The notes under the pieces: generated by a model
Databases searched by the model: none
What the model was told of the DNA's origin: nothing
What the model saw: only the letters and a program-made list of their open reading frames with translations
Part shown: one piece after another, positions 34,433-46,239 of the stretch
Layout of the letters: every line of letters starts with the position of its first letter
Position numbering within the stretch: the first letter of the stretch is position 1
Translations under genes and position numbers: made by a program
Source of the DNA: Cylicocyclus nassatus
Taxonomy: Eukaryota > Nematoda > Chromadorea > Rhabditida > Strongylidae
NCBI GenBank assembly: GCA_958299035.1
Contig: CATQJL010000223.1
Coordinates: forward strand, 45,806,162 to 45,870,161
Length of the DNA stretch: 64,000 nucleotides
Direction: 5' to 3'

Positions 34433-36384
34433 TCACTTCGTTAGATCTTCGTTTGGAAAGTAGTGATCACGGCTATTGCCCTGGTCATGTTGTTTTGGTT
34501 CGATAGGTATACGACTTGACTAAAATTTTAAATGAGCGCGTGTGATAGCAGGTTGTGTAGTCAAAATTAGTACATTCACCCACCGGTAAAACTATCATCA
34601 AATCCATAATCAAGCTCCCTGTACTGATTCTCAACATTACTTTCATCAAGCCAATATGAAGTCCGGCTCCGCACGTATCTCCACTACGATTACAGGTTCT
34701 TAATCTCAAGCGATTTAAACGAATCAGCACCAGCTTTCTTGTAATGCATGCGCTTCATGCGTGTGATACCACCACTGTCTTTAACAATGGCTCGATCATC
34801 GTGACTAAAAGACAGTGTATATCCACAAAAATTTAGAATGCAACTCGGGCAAGCCAAACTCACTTCTTCATTGCTGGGATTGTGCATAAGCACAACGCAG
34901 CTATGCGATTGCTAATATGTGAACCACAAGTGCTTCACGGCCTTGTCTTGCACAGAAGAATTAACGAAGGTATGCTGCATTCATCGATGTCGCTGACTTC
35001 TTCCAATATGCTCAAATTGCTCAACAGCATCGACGATGGTGCGACGTAATGAGCGCCACAAGTATGACTTGAGTAGGTTCCCATATCCTCACTGAATCCG
35101 CCGAGTGGAGCCATTCGTGGGAGGTATCCTACACTCTCTTTCGTAGTGACCGGGTAACGGAACTGAACTTCATTATTTATTTGGCCTATTTTGAGGGATG
35201 TGTGCTGCAGTGGGAGGACAGTCCAGCTTAGTTTCACTTCCAGTAGGCATCTGTTCGTTGAAACTACCGTCGTCGCAATGTCTTGCCAATCGTAGGGGGA
35301 GGGCAGTCCAGCTTAGTTTTACTTCCAGGAAGCATGTTCATTGAAATTACCGTCACTCGCAATGTCTTACCAAAGACGTCGTATCTGCTTCTAACAAGGG
35401 TATGGTCAGAAATCGAAGTGGCCAATCCATACAAGCTGCATACCATTAGGTGCAGCATAAAACGCTGACTTTAAATCCGTCTTTCGTATCTGCAGAGCGC
35501 TTTTGTGGACAAAATTATGACCCGTTAAAGGCCATCATTTTGCTAAGAATTTATGTGTGTAAAGGGCAAACTCGGCCGTACAGAGCCATACCCGGCTCAG
35601 TGCAAGACCAAAACATGCAACTAGGTCACTTCATATGGTCAGTACCTAAAGGTGAGCGAAAAGAGCAATAATGTGCCTAATCTCGCAATTTTTGTATAAG
35701 ATTTTTTCGCACTAAAGCTGATCATAACTTCGCTTACAAAGGCGCTCTGCAGATACCGAAGACAGATTTGAAATCAGCATTTTAAGCTGCATCGAATGGT
35801 ATGCAGCTTGTATGGATTGGCCACTTCGACTTCTGACCATTCCCTTGTAAGCACAAACGCCTGATGTGCTATGGCGGATAGTTGCATGTCCTCACCATGA
35901 TGGCTGAACAGACGATCTGTTACACAACCGTGGTCAAATAGCCCCGTAAGAGCGCCTTCTACCGCTGTTAGCATTTGTGTTCTGACTTGAAAACACAATT
36001 TCAGAGCAGCAAAATTTACACATAGATATTTTTCTGTTTAAACGCTTTTGAAGAACCAGCAAGCATCAGTTCTTTTGAAATTTCTGCCAAATTTTGCTGC
36101 TTTTTCATCTCAAGAACGTGGTTCATTAATCATAATCATAACGCAAGTGGTGACTGAAAAAAGTTGTAACAGACTAAGTGCTGATGCTCTGAATCCGAAT
36201 AATTTTGGATCAAACTTCTAATTTCACGGTACGCAAGCTTTCCAAGACCAACCCTTATCCGAAAAGCGACTGCTCCGGTTTCAGGAGGAAATCTCGACTT
36301 GTTTAGTACTAAAGCAGTCGTGCAGTATTTATGTTTGGTTGTCCCATAAGTTTGCAGATTCGACTCTTTATCGCAGTAAGCCAT
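34433..36384 (-). pseudogene. GP-b: decayed paralogue of the glycoprotein-like gene
   Basis: Running right to left, exon-like blocks lie at about 36136-36384 (cysteine-poor ectodomain-like, starts with ATG), 35774-35998, 34935-35240 and 34690-34893. The 3' blocks cross into the left palindrome arm and stop at 34433. Their order and sequence parallel GP-a (shared KKAGAD, LHIG and DQG-SRDHYFP motifs). Breaks include a short tandem duplication around 35265-35430, a frameshift and early stop in the block near 34690-34800, and a last exon that stops before the hydrophobic segment seen in GP-a. The palindrome's inner boundary (34684) cuts through the middle of this gene, so the right arm has only its 3' end. 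Confidence 0.5.
35395..35855. repeat. Local inverted repeat in the spacer
   Basis: About 35395-35510 (CAATCCATACAAGCTGCATACCATT...) is repeated inverted at about 35745-35855, with some 235 bp between. It duplicates part of a GP-b exon in inverse orientation, a further sign that this locus rearranges. Confidence 0.65.
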
Positions 36385-37474
36385 TTTTTTCTGAAGTTTC
36401 GGTGAGAATCGGGCACTTTCCTACTCTCAAAGCGGCGCTTAAGTATTAGAACATATTTAAAACACGTAAAATTTGAAGGCGAGACTTACAAAGTTTTGGA
36501 TGCCCTAAAACCAAAACATCAGATCTTCGTCCAGAAGAATTGTATGATATTCTGACTTATATAGGCATGTGATTTCAACATCAAGACTTGATATGTACAG
36601 TTACAGTAATTTTTCCATTACTAGAAATAGAGAAAATGAAAAATGCTGTGTTTTCGTGTAAGTTATGTTGGAGTATTCCTGTATGGCCGGATCCACAATG
36701 TAAATCTCTCAAGTAAGAACATAAAGTTTCAGCTGTTTATGAGTTCCACTTTTCATTAAAGCAAATTGGGACCAAAAAAATGAAAAGCGACTTTTTCAAC
36801 TTTTGTATTTCTGACCTAAATTTCTCGGCTTCTTATCGTGAATGAACAAATCCAGCAAGTGTACGTATAAAAGTTTCATATGGAAAGTGAATGCGTGAGC
36901 AGGTTAGGCCCTAAGATTTATCTGAAGGGCAACCTGATTTTTAATGGAAAGAGATATTTCAATTTTAACTCCAAACTCAACGTGGATCATACCTAGCGAA
37001 TAATTGCTTTAGCTTTGAATCAAATGCTAGAACTAAGCAGATTTTGTCAATACGAGAAAACTTACGGGAAGACCTAATAGTTCATTTTTAGAGCTTACAT
37101 GAAATAAGGCGTTACGGTTCTGAAGTTGTTGAATGCTGCTTCCATTTCTCGCATTTGTAATTGTTTCGCATTCTTCTGATTTTTTGCACTTGATACATGC
37201 AAAATTCTATGTCATCCCTTACTTTCAGATGGATAAAAATTTTGAAAGAGTACCAAAATGTCCACAGATTTCTCAGATGGCTCGAGTACGTCAAACATCC
37301 GTCCATCATTGCAGCCCGGGTAGTGGGATAAATAAATTGCTTGAATGCGCATTTGAGGCCATGTGTGTGATAGCGCCTGAGATCTGATTTATACGACATT
37401 GCCCCCATTACCTTTGAACGACTCCTACAAGGTTCACATCCAAGCTTTTTGCACACGAAATCATTGCGAAAATA
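36385..37474. other. Spacer stretch without a supported gene
   Basis: AT-rich, with fragments resembling the interior of the 946-bp fold-back elements (for example 'CAGATCTTCGTCCAGAAGAATT' near 36520). No convincing exon is seen. Confidence 0.35.
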
Positions 37475-38325
37475 TTAGATTGGTCCGAAAGCTCGTGCCT
37501 TTTTTCAAACCTATCTTCATCTACTCAGAATGGTAGACAAACGCTCCGAACAGTTTCAAGTAGTCATCAAAATCTCCAAACCATGAATTTGAACACCCAA
37601 AATTTAGCTATTTTTTCTGAAATTTTCATGGCAGACTTGTGCAAAAGCTTTGATAACTGTTGGATAAAGTAAGCAAAATGCAATACGATAAAGTATTTAG
37701 GCTTCTTCCACTGGATTTTCAACCTTTTCCGAAATGACATTTCCGAAAACTCGTAGTACACAAACTCTTCAAAGACCAGTGAATCTATGAAAGTTTGAAC
37801 TTCCAAAGGCGACTAAGATACAACACTAGTTTTACCAAGCGACTGAGGCTTTACCGCCCTGAAATAGAGAAATAGTTTTTTTTTTCTCAGATGGAACATG
37901 GGACGTGAAAAGAACATTGATAATATTTACATCCGCGACAATCACAAATCGGTAAGGAAAAGCCTCAGGAAAAGCAGAATATATTGCACCTAGTGGAGCA
38001 TTGTTGCTCGACGATTGATGTGCACATAATAAGAGATTTGGGACGCCCGAATATAGAATTTCGATGCCATCCAAAAAATAATAAAATTTTGTAAAGCCAA
38101 CTAAGATGGCGAAAAATACATTGAAATGGACTTTTGTTTTATCCCAACGTTGCCAAAGCTCCTTCAATAGTCTCAAATAAAAATAGCAATGGCTAAAATC
38201 CGGTAATTGAAAAATATGAGATGGAGATTCTGGCGACTATTCAAGCGATCATCAAAAGACTTGGAATGAATAACTGCTAGAAGGAGAAAAAAATTCTGCA
38301 TCAAGCACTATTCAGAGCATTTGTA
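37475..38325. mobile_element. Truncated mariner-type MITE fragment and unresolved sequence
   Basis: TTAGATTGGTCCGAAAGC after TA at 37473-37474 is a left terminus of the mariner-type MITE series. No matching right end was found before the next element at 38326, so it is either truncated or its other end is too diverged to see. Confidence 0.4.
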
Positions 38326-39128
38326 TTAGGTTGTCGGATAATTTCTGTTACACTTTTTATTTTAATTCTTAAAAATCTTAGAAGCTTTGGAAAGACCTCA
38401 TGTGTGTTCAATGCGTATGGGCAGGGTCAAAAGGCCTATACAAGGGTACCATCGCATCTGCGATCCGTACGGAAAATACCCACTTTGTGGCTGAAAATCC
38501 GTTTCTCTTTCTGTAGATGAGCTGGCGTTCTCTCAGGTGATGAGCGATAGACCGGACAATGTGGTAATCAGGTAGGGCATAGTCTGTAGCGTTCAGCTAA
38601 TATGGGGGGTATAGCGCAGAGGTGTCTGCACACGTTTTTCTGAGCGGTTCAAATCTCAGTGTGCGCCATCTTTGCAATCATCGGAATTTCAACGGAGAAA
38701 ACGTCTTCAAAAAACTCCAAAAAGTCATTTTTATTTTTTCTGTATTCGTTTCTATACGACGCACATGAAAAGAAGAATATATTAAAGCTTTTGAATTTTT
38801 TTGATATTTTTTCACCCCTCGTTTTTGAAACGCTAGAGGCACCGGAATGCCTCCATGTAAGAGACAATGCCAAAATACGTTTTAAAAAATTCTGGAAGAG
38901 AAGAGCGCAAGTAGGCACAGAGAAAAAGACTGGACAAAAATGAAAAATTTGACTGCTTTTACAAAACTGCCGTGAACTTGTTGGTCATTGGTGCACTTGC
39001 GGATCAATCATGCTGGTGGGTAGACCCTGCTATGTCCTAAGCGTGTTGAAGATTTGGAGTTTTCAGAAAGCTTCTAGAATGTCCTAGAAAATTTAGAACA
39101 ATGTAAAAGAAATTATCCGACAACCTAA
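38326..39128. mobile_element. Mariner-type MITE (TTAGGTTGTCGGATAATTTC ends) with tRNA-like boxes
   Basis: TA-flanked (38324-38325, 39129-39130) with inverted ends TTAGGTTGTCGGATAATTTC. The interior contains an A-box-like TAGCGCAGAGG (38612-38622) and a B-box-like GGTTCAAATCT (38646-38656), 34 bp apart, as in a tRNA-derived sequence. The flanking stems do not make a convincing tRNA. Confidence 0.7.
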
Positions 39129-39308
39129 TATATTCATTATCACTGGTGATTCGAAGATAGATCTGAACGGCCCCTATAGAACAATCTAATATAAAGGCTA
39201 TCCACTTTTCTCGGCATTTTGGGGAAAACAAAAAAAAACCGCCTCTTTTGAGAAATTTCAGTTTTTCCAGCATTGCAAGGTGATAGACCCCTGCCTTCGC
39301 CTACGATA

Positions 39309-39560
39309 GTGGAGATACGTGCGGAGCCGGACTTCATATTGGCTTGATGAAAGTAATGTTGAGAATCAGTACAGGGAGCTTGATTATGGATTTGATGATA
39401 GTTTTACCGGTGGGTGAATGTACTAATTTTGACTACACAACCTGCTATCACACGCGCTCATTTAAAATTTTAGTCAAGTCGTATACCTATCGAACCAAAA
39501 CAACATGACCAGGGCAATAGCCGTGATCACTACTTTCCAAACGAAGATCTAACGAAGTGA
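39309..39560 (+). pseudogene. Truncated 3' end of GP-b at the right-arm boundary
   Basis: Only the last two GP-b exon blocks are present (to about 39411 with donor GTGGGT, then from acceptor TTTTAG near 39472 to TGA at 39558-39560). The rest of the gene exists only on the left side of the spacer (see 34433-36384), which shows the direction of the duplication. Confidence 0.6.
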
Positions 39561-40009
39561 ACACGAAGTTAACAAATAGGGTGTATCCATTTTACTTTTG
39601 TTTGTCGTGTCTACTTTTGTCATTTCTGCCATCCTTTGTTACATCGTCGATTGCATAGCCTAAATAAGCGGTGGGAGCAGAAGGTTATTTTGATTTTAGA
39701 TCGCTGAAAGAACCCAAAAGTATTGTTGCATGCACATAGTTTTGAGTAACATTAATAAATTTTTTCAGTGTTTTTGTGTCAATGGCATGGAATAAGTTTA
39801 CTGATCATCCTACCTCTCGCAAGTTAACAAATATCTTCTTATGGTAAAAAATAAATTTCTACTTAATTACAGCTGTTAGTATTCGCTCAGCAAATCGCGA
39901 AAATGGCATCTCGTATACGTTCATATAGCAAGTACCACAAAGTTCTAGAGATCGGGAATGAAGCTAAGGCAAACTTGAATAGAATGAGGAGCAAAAATAT
40001 CATAAGGAC

Positions 40010-40246
40010 TTACCCGAAAACTTGCCTGAAGGTACGTAGAACATCATAGCTTCGATGTAGGTTTGCTGTAGTGAAAACTTTGCAGACATCTTCTACCCAA
40101 ACATTTAAATGAGGTCGCAAATTTTTGCGTGACTTGCGGAAAGCAGGGAGAATATAGGCTTTCCACAGATCTTTATAAAGCTCATAGTGTTGTTGAACAA
40201 AATCATGTACCAGATTTTGTTCAACAACCGTTATAAAAGATTCCAT
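40010..40246 (-). other. Open frame over a hairpin, right copy
   Basis: Mirror copy of 33747-33983; see that entry. Confidence 0.3.
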
Positions 40247-40793
40247 GGATTATAAGGTGCGTGCCTGATTTCAGCTGCCTTGATCTACTATATTATTATG
40301 AGAATATATTTAGATCATTATGCAGCTAAGCCATGGAATCATACAGTATATGGGTAGGGCAAGAATTCATCTCTCCGATGTGAGAAGGCCGATCACTTCG
40401 GGTGAATGGAACATATAGCATGATTTTGTTCAACAACTTAGAAAATGTGGCATACCAACAGACGGCGTAGGTTTACCTGTTTCACTAGTTCTTTCATTTT
40501 CAATCTATCCAAAACTAATTTGGCGAAATCGATAACACTTTAGGGCCATGAAGACACCCGTATTGATCGCTACAAATATGTACGGAGGGACGAAGTGGAA
40601 ATGATGGTGAAGAAGCCGTAAGTACAAATAATATCTGTGATTGCATTTTAACATTTTCATGAAATGTGTTTTTGTAGTTCAACGCTAGGCGACGAGGCAT
40701 AAATCTAGGAGCACAAGCGGAAGTAGAAGAAGGGACGATCTTTCTAGCACAGCTGCAAGTGCAACAGGCGAAAGAAGGCTCGGTATCTAGAAT

Positions 40794-42034
40794 TTGAGAT
40801 CTAGCAGATGGAACATCGCAAAAATTTTACTGCAGCAATTGCACTTCGAGGATGTAACTTCAGTCGAGTCACCTTTGATCGAGTCAGTTGATGCAACTTC
40901 TTTTTCCTTAATTAAACAAGAGGTTAAAAGAGGCGAGCCATCCGTCGCGATGGCTCGACCACAACTGAAAGCAGATATGGTGCGGGAACAAATGTCGCAA
41001 ACTAGTCAAGTGCGCAAGGATAGCGCCAGCACTGAAGAAGAATTAGAGGAGTATGTAACTGCGCCTTCTGGAGTACCTCCAAACTTTAGAGCACCGCGCG
41101 TGGAAAGGCATCTACTGTACGAGTCTTTGGGCGACGTACTGTATACAGCTCAATACAAAACCTACATTCTTCTGCCATTTGTAATTTTTCTTCCATCACA
41201 GATCATACATACACGCGTTTATTCAGGAGGTCCGGATGTGGCTAACATATTTAAAAGAAAACCAAAACTTCAGTACTTTTGCCATGAATACGACACTTAT
41301 GATCCAAACTACTTCACTCAAGATCATAAGATTTCGCAAAAGAACAGTGAAGGTAAGCTTTCAAATCTTGCATTAGTGTTGCTTAAGAGTCTGAAGTATA
41401 TGCAATTATAGCATTGAAATTGGATAGGAATCTTAAGTTCTGGCGAAAGGTTGTTAGAAGGTCACATCCACTTCTGCAACAATTTGAACAATATATTCTG
41501 GAAAGAATGGTAACGTTCAGATTTTTAACAATTTTTTTACAATTAATAATAGTATTACGATATTTCTTTAGCCAGATACTATAGAGTACAGAAGAAAAAC
41601 TACTGGTGGCATTTACAACTACACACAGATCATTGATCGATTCATGCTAGTTGTTATGAGATCGCGACAGAGGTAAGCGTAGCGACATGCTAACGGAATA
41701 TGTTCAAGATAATACCATAAAACTTCTTTTGCAATAAAGCTTGGAAAAGCATGTAGTGAATAGATATTCATGTTGAAATGACGTTTTCTGCCTTCTCAGC
41801 CATATCAATATCAAGAGATTTAGAATGGGACAGACAATAACGGTTGACGACGCCATATATGCAGGCGAAATTGTTGTGCCGTATATGAAGCGATTGAAGG
41901 AAGAAGGCGTTAGCCTCTCATTAAGACACTTGATATTAGAATCGCTGTCTTCTTTTGGGAGATTCTTATCAATAGGACTAGAAAGAAGCAAATTTTTACT
42001 TCATACAGGGTGGGGCAAAACTCTAGGAGCCTAG
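40794..42034 (+). CDS. Spliced gene U of unknown function, right-arm copy
   Basis: Four exons read through in phase: about 40794-41352, 41412-41509, 41572-41672 and 41800-42034 (stop TAG). Introns are 59, 62 and 127 bp with GTAAGC/GTAACG donors and TTATAG, TTCTTTAG and TTCTCAG acceptors, and phases 1, 0 and 2 all match. The 5' end is not settled: an in-frame TAG lies just before the first exon, and likely upstream exons at about 40540-40790 cannot be joined with confidence. The protein of at least 340 residues starts with a Ser/Glu-rich, probably disordered segment (TSQVRKDSASTEEELEEY). It continues into a folded part with a hydrophobic stretch (KTYILLPFVIFLPSQIIH) and many aromatic and basic residues. 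No catalytic motif is visible and I recognise no family. The intact splicing and open frame in both arms suggest an expressed or recently expressed gene. Confidence 0.62.
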
Positions 42035-42270
42035 TACTTTTCCATATAAAATCAGAAGGAAAGTACCTAGAAACAAAAAGTTTGGTGCACATATAATTCA
42101 AACCTTTGCAAATATAGCGCAGCTCTTAAATTTTGAGATTCCCTCGTTTGGCTTCAAAGCAGCCTTTCGAAAGTTTAGCGAGTCCGCCTCTCGTGGCACG
42201 CGGGCAGTCGTGGTAAAATTTGTCCTACGCCCTCACAATAACTGCTTTTTTCATTAGGCAAGTGTGCAGT

Positions 42271-42816
42271 ATGATAAAGCAAGCCTTTGGCTACAACATA
42301 TTACGAGAAGATTTTTTTTGCAATATTTAGAGAGAAGGTTTTGGAATTTTGAATAAAGGCAAGTGTACTCGCTTAGTGGAAGTTTTGGATGCGATTGCGC
42401 GAACGAAAGCGAAAAATCATAATTTAAGAAGTATTGAAACTGTTCCATCGATCGAATCTCAAATAGATCCCTATATAGAAGACTCGTGGAGAGTATAAAA
42501 CTTGAAATTCAGTACCTGCTGCGCTCCTATAGCTTTCAAACCTATTTTGAAGGCGAATGGCCACTTGCACGTAGGTGATATTCGCAAATTTTTACTTTGC
42601 GTTTTGGAAAGAGTAATCTCTGGCAAACGCAACTACTACGATCTGATAGCGCAAAGTCTCAAGTCCCTAAGAAGTATTAAGGGGCAGGATCTCAGCGGCA
42701 ACAAGACCTATACGAAGTATTTCGCAGACGTCTTTATCATGAGTGGTCGCTATACAATACGGAAGACAAGTAAAAAATGTCGCTCAAGGGTATTGTGCCG
42801 CAAGAAAAACGGGTAA
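42271..42816 (+). pseudogene. 182-codon ORF interrupted by two stops, right-arm copy
   Basis: One frame is protein-like from the ATG at 42271 to the TAA at 42814-42816, but contains an in-frame TAG near 42328 and TAA near 42496. Possible acceptors just before the segments (GCAATATTTAG near 42330, TTGAAATTCAG near 42515) could mean exons, but the implied intron before the second would be only about 20 bp. The C-terminal part is basic (SGRYTIRKTSKKCRSR). It is either a decayed gene or part of gene U or GP-a with misjudged splicing. No family is recognised. Confidence 0.4.
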
Positions 42817-43305
42817 TTTCATGATATGTACTGTGGGAATGATTGTACATGTAGCCAACATTGCAGGAGGCATTAATGTATTGTATGACAAGAGCAGTTG
42901 TTGACCATAAAAAGGTAGCTAAGATAAGGTAGATAACTTATCCATTGAAAAACTTATGGATAAGTTTGAATATGACGGAACGCTAAATCCTGCGCCGTAC
43001 AATTACCTGATGGGGTTGGTAAACCGTTTGACAATTTAGTCTAAATGAGCTTTTGCCGTTTAGAGCACTCTTTTCGTACGTAGTGCATTGTAACACGAGT
43101 AGGAATGAAGTAATCTACAAAATGATGTACGGAAGCATAAAAGCGTTTGAAGCGAAGAAGAGGGCTGCATCAGGATTCCACAGGGCACCGACATAACGGT
43201 TAAAGCGCCTAGAAGTGGATTGGGAAGGCGGAAAAAAGGTAGTAGTTTGTAGTAATTTCTGGGGTATAAAAGCCCAAATTGTATAAATATAGGCGCAGGT
43301 TTCAG

Positions 43306-44196
43306 GTAGGCTCCTACCCTCATCCGAAAGTTCGAGCTTCATATCACAAAACGGCCTCCGGAGGGCAATTTTTTGTACTGGACAAAAAATCGAAGAAATG
43401 GATCGACTACTATCCGAAATTGAGGGATTTGTAAGCTGCTCAAAACTTGCTTTGAACAACTCTAGTAATAGTTATTCAGCGTGATACAAATGAATCATCT
43501 GGAAGGAATGATGGAACCGACCTCGCCATTTTTTCTGCAGTACAAAGGAGGTTCCTTAGAGCTCGATCGTCGATTCTCCTATGCAAGACAAGACTGCAAA
43601 GCACTTGCGGCTTGCATTTGCAATCGGCATAGCTGCAGTGTGCTTACGCACAATTCCAGCGATGAGGAAGTGAGTTTTGGCTTGCTCAAGCTTCATTCCA
43701 AATCTTTGTGGGTATAAACCAACTTTTAGTTCACGGTGATCGAGCCATTGTTAAAGACAGTGGTGGTTTTAACACGCATGAAGCGCATGTATTACAAGAA
43801 AGCAGGCGCTGATGCGTTTGAATCGCTTGAGTTTAAGAAACCCGTAATCGTAGTGGAGGTACCACGCGGAGCCGAACTTCATATTGGCTCGACGAAAGTA
43901 GTGTCAAGAGTCAGTGCAGGAAACACGACTATGGATTTGACGATAGCTTTACCGGTAGGTGAATTTGCTATATGACTACAAAATCTGCAATCACATGTGC
44001 TCATTCTAATTTTTAGTCAAATCGTATACCTATCGGACCAACACAACATGACCAGGGCAGTAGCCGTGATCACTATTTTCCAGACGAAGATGTGGCGAAT
44101 GGGGAAATAGCAGTTTATCCATTTCTCTCTTGTTTATCGCGTTTATTGTTGTCATTTTTGCAATCCTTTATTACCATCGTCAGTTGCATAGGCTAA
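43306..44196 (+). CDS. Membrane glycoprotein-like GP-a, 3' half, right-arm copy
   Basis: Four exons join in phase: 43306-43430, 43480-43669, 43730-43954 and 44017-44196 (stop TAA). Introns are 49, 60 and 62 bp, with acceptors TTATTCAG, ACTTTTAG and TTTTTAG. The 240 readable codons cover a compact cysteine cluster (DCKALAACICNRHSC), a segment ending in a beta-rich VEVPRGAELHIG region, and an acidic linker. A C-terminal hydrophobic stretch (about 20 residues) before the stop could be a membrane anchor. The layout recalls the C-terminal part of class II-like glycoproteins found as env genes in some nematode retroelements, but this is a weak resemblance. Upstream exons are not identified; a preceding block near 43170-43250 does not match in phase. 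The paralogue GP-b at 34433-36384 is decayed. Confidence 0.45.
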
Positions 44197-44668
44197 ATAA
44201 GCGGTGGGAGCAGAAGGTTAGTTTGATTTTAGAATCGCTAAAAGAACCTAAAAGTATTGTTGCATGCGCATAGTTTTGAGTAACATTAATAAATTTTTTC
44301 AGTGTTTTTGTGTCAATGGCATAGAAGAAGTTTACTAATTATCTTACCTCTCGCATAGTTAACAAATATCTTCTTATGGTAAAAAATAAATTTCTACTTA
44401 ATTACAGCTGTTAGTATTCGCTCAGCAAATCGCGAAAATGGCATCTCGTATACGTTCATATAGCAAGTACCACAAAGTTCTAGAGATCGGGAATGAAGCT
44501 AAGGTAAACTTGAATAGAATGAGGAGCAAAAATATCATAAGGACTTACCCGAAAACTTGCCTGAAGGTACGTGGAACGTCATAGCTTTCATGCGTGTTTC
44601 CTGTAGTAAACTTCAGACATATTCTATCCAAAAGATTCAAATGAAGACGCGAATTTTTGCGTGATTTG

Positions 44669-44741
44669 CGTGTCAGGTTAAAGGCTGGCCTTGTCTTTGC
44701 CTGATGTGTAGCGGGTAGGTACATAAGTCTAATTTACTAAT
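44669..44741 (+). repeat. Short dispersed repeat, copy inside the arm
   Basis: GTCAGGTTAAAGGCTGGCC... to TTTACTAATATT is repeated almost unchanged at 49169-49241 (and inverted in the left arm at 29252-29324). The outer copy ends exactly where the gene-carrying element begins. Confidence 0.7.
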
Positions 44742-45134
44742 ATTTGTTTTTTAACATAAACAGGGCAAGGGGAAAAGGGAGAGAGGCTGCAGGGTGCAAC
44801 CTGCTGGTCGCGGTCGTCGGGGGTCACTGTCCTCAGAGAGCTTTACAACCCGCACCAAGAGGAGGAACAGCTGTGATGGACCCGACATCTCCATTCCTTC
44901 GAGAAGCTCGTCCTCGTGCTTGTGGCATGGCTGAAATTTCGAAACGTTGTAGTTGTTGGCGTTAATGTGGTTGATGTTTCGAGTAACGTGCGTTAGAGTT
45001 TGCACGTAATTTACGGCGAGAACATGCAATCGAAGTGGTGATATACTCAGATATTGCGGATGTTCTTCCGAGTAACGTGTGTTGAAATTTACACGTGATA
45101 CACGGCGAGAACGTACAGTTGAAGTAGTAATATA

Positions 45135-46080
45135 TTAGGTTGGTGCAAAAATAATGAGCGTTTTTATTTGCTTGCTTTAACAAAGCAACCAGTCTCAACC
45201 CAACAAAGGGTAAGGGGTACTGTTCGATAGAGCAAAGCAAGCTCTACAAGATGACACTCATGTCTTTGCGCCATGCTCGATCCAAGGAGAGTTCGAACTC
45301 AAAATCTAAAGATTTCCAAATGCCCAAAAAATCGAAAAAAAATCAGATCTTCGTCCAAATAATTTCTACGGACCTCCCACTCGCTCACATCAATACTATC
45401 GATACCTGATATCCATATGTGCGATTGCCGTATTTTTTCCTTGACTAGAAACTAAGAAAACGAAAATTTCCCTGATTTTCTCAAAGCAATGCTGAGCCGT
45501 TTTTGCATATGTAGTTCTATACTACAAGCCTAGGTAAGCATAACTGTAGATTTTCAGCCCATTCCAAGCGATAGTTTTCGAAAAATAACGAATTCGGATT
45601 TTTCGTTTCAGTTTCAGTGCTAAAATCGACATTTCTTGAAAAGTACCGCTCGAAATAGGCTGAAAACCTACAGTTACGCTCACCTAGGCTTGCAGTATAG
45701 AACTGCATGTGCAAAAACGGCTCAGCATTGCTTTGAGAAAATCAGGGAAATTTTCGTTTTCTCAGTCTCTAGTCGAGAAAAAAAATACGGCAATCGCACA
45801 TATGGATATCAGGTATCGATAGTATTGATGTGAGCGAGTGGGAGGTCCGTAGAAATTATTTGGACGAAGATCTGATTTTTTTCGATTTTTTGGGCATTTG
45901 GAAATCTTTAGATTTTGAGTTCGAACTCTCCTTGGATCGAGCATGGCGCAAAGACATGAGTCATCTTGTAGAGCTTGCTTTGCTCTATCGAACAGTACCC
46001 CTTACCCTTTGTTGGGTTGAGACTGGTTGCTTTGTTAAAGCAAGCAAATAAAAACGCTCATTATCTTTGCACCAACCTAA
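45135..46080. mobile_element. Full-length fold-back mariner-type element, right arm
   Basis: Mirror copy of 27913-28858. The mismatches between its own two halves are preserved identically in both arms, so the element was in place before the palindrome formed. Confidence 0.85.
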
Positions 46081-46200
46081 TATTAAAATACATACAAATG
46101 CGAGGATATGGATCCGGTGGACTGCGAGCAGACACGACCTTCACCTAGAATAAATGCTCTGCACAGGCTTGTAATTTCAACTTATATTTATTTTTTCATG

Positions 46201-46206
46201 TTTCAG
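46201..46206 (+). promoter_or_regulatory. Probable trans-splice acceptor of gene V
   Basis: A T-rich tract ending TTTCAG lies 33 bp before the ATG at 46240, with no plausible upstream exon; nematode outrons end this way. The mirror site is at 27787-27792. Confidence 0.4.
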
Positions 46207-46239
46207 TAACCGATCTCAACTATCCCTCAACAACTAACA

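Larger units (their letters stand above)
25538..34684. repeat. Giant palindrome, left arm (9,147 bp)
   Basis: This is the reverse complement of 39309-48455. Every pair of positions I compared sums to 73,993, including across homopolymer runs and both embedded MITEs, so there is no net insertion or deletion over 9.1 kb and no difference in the stretches I read side by side. The outer end begins TAACTTCAACCGC; the inner end is ...GTATCTCCAC. The arm carries, from the inside out on the minus strand, GP-b 3' exons, gene U, an ORF with stops, GP-a and gene V. Confidence 0.95.
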
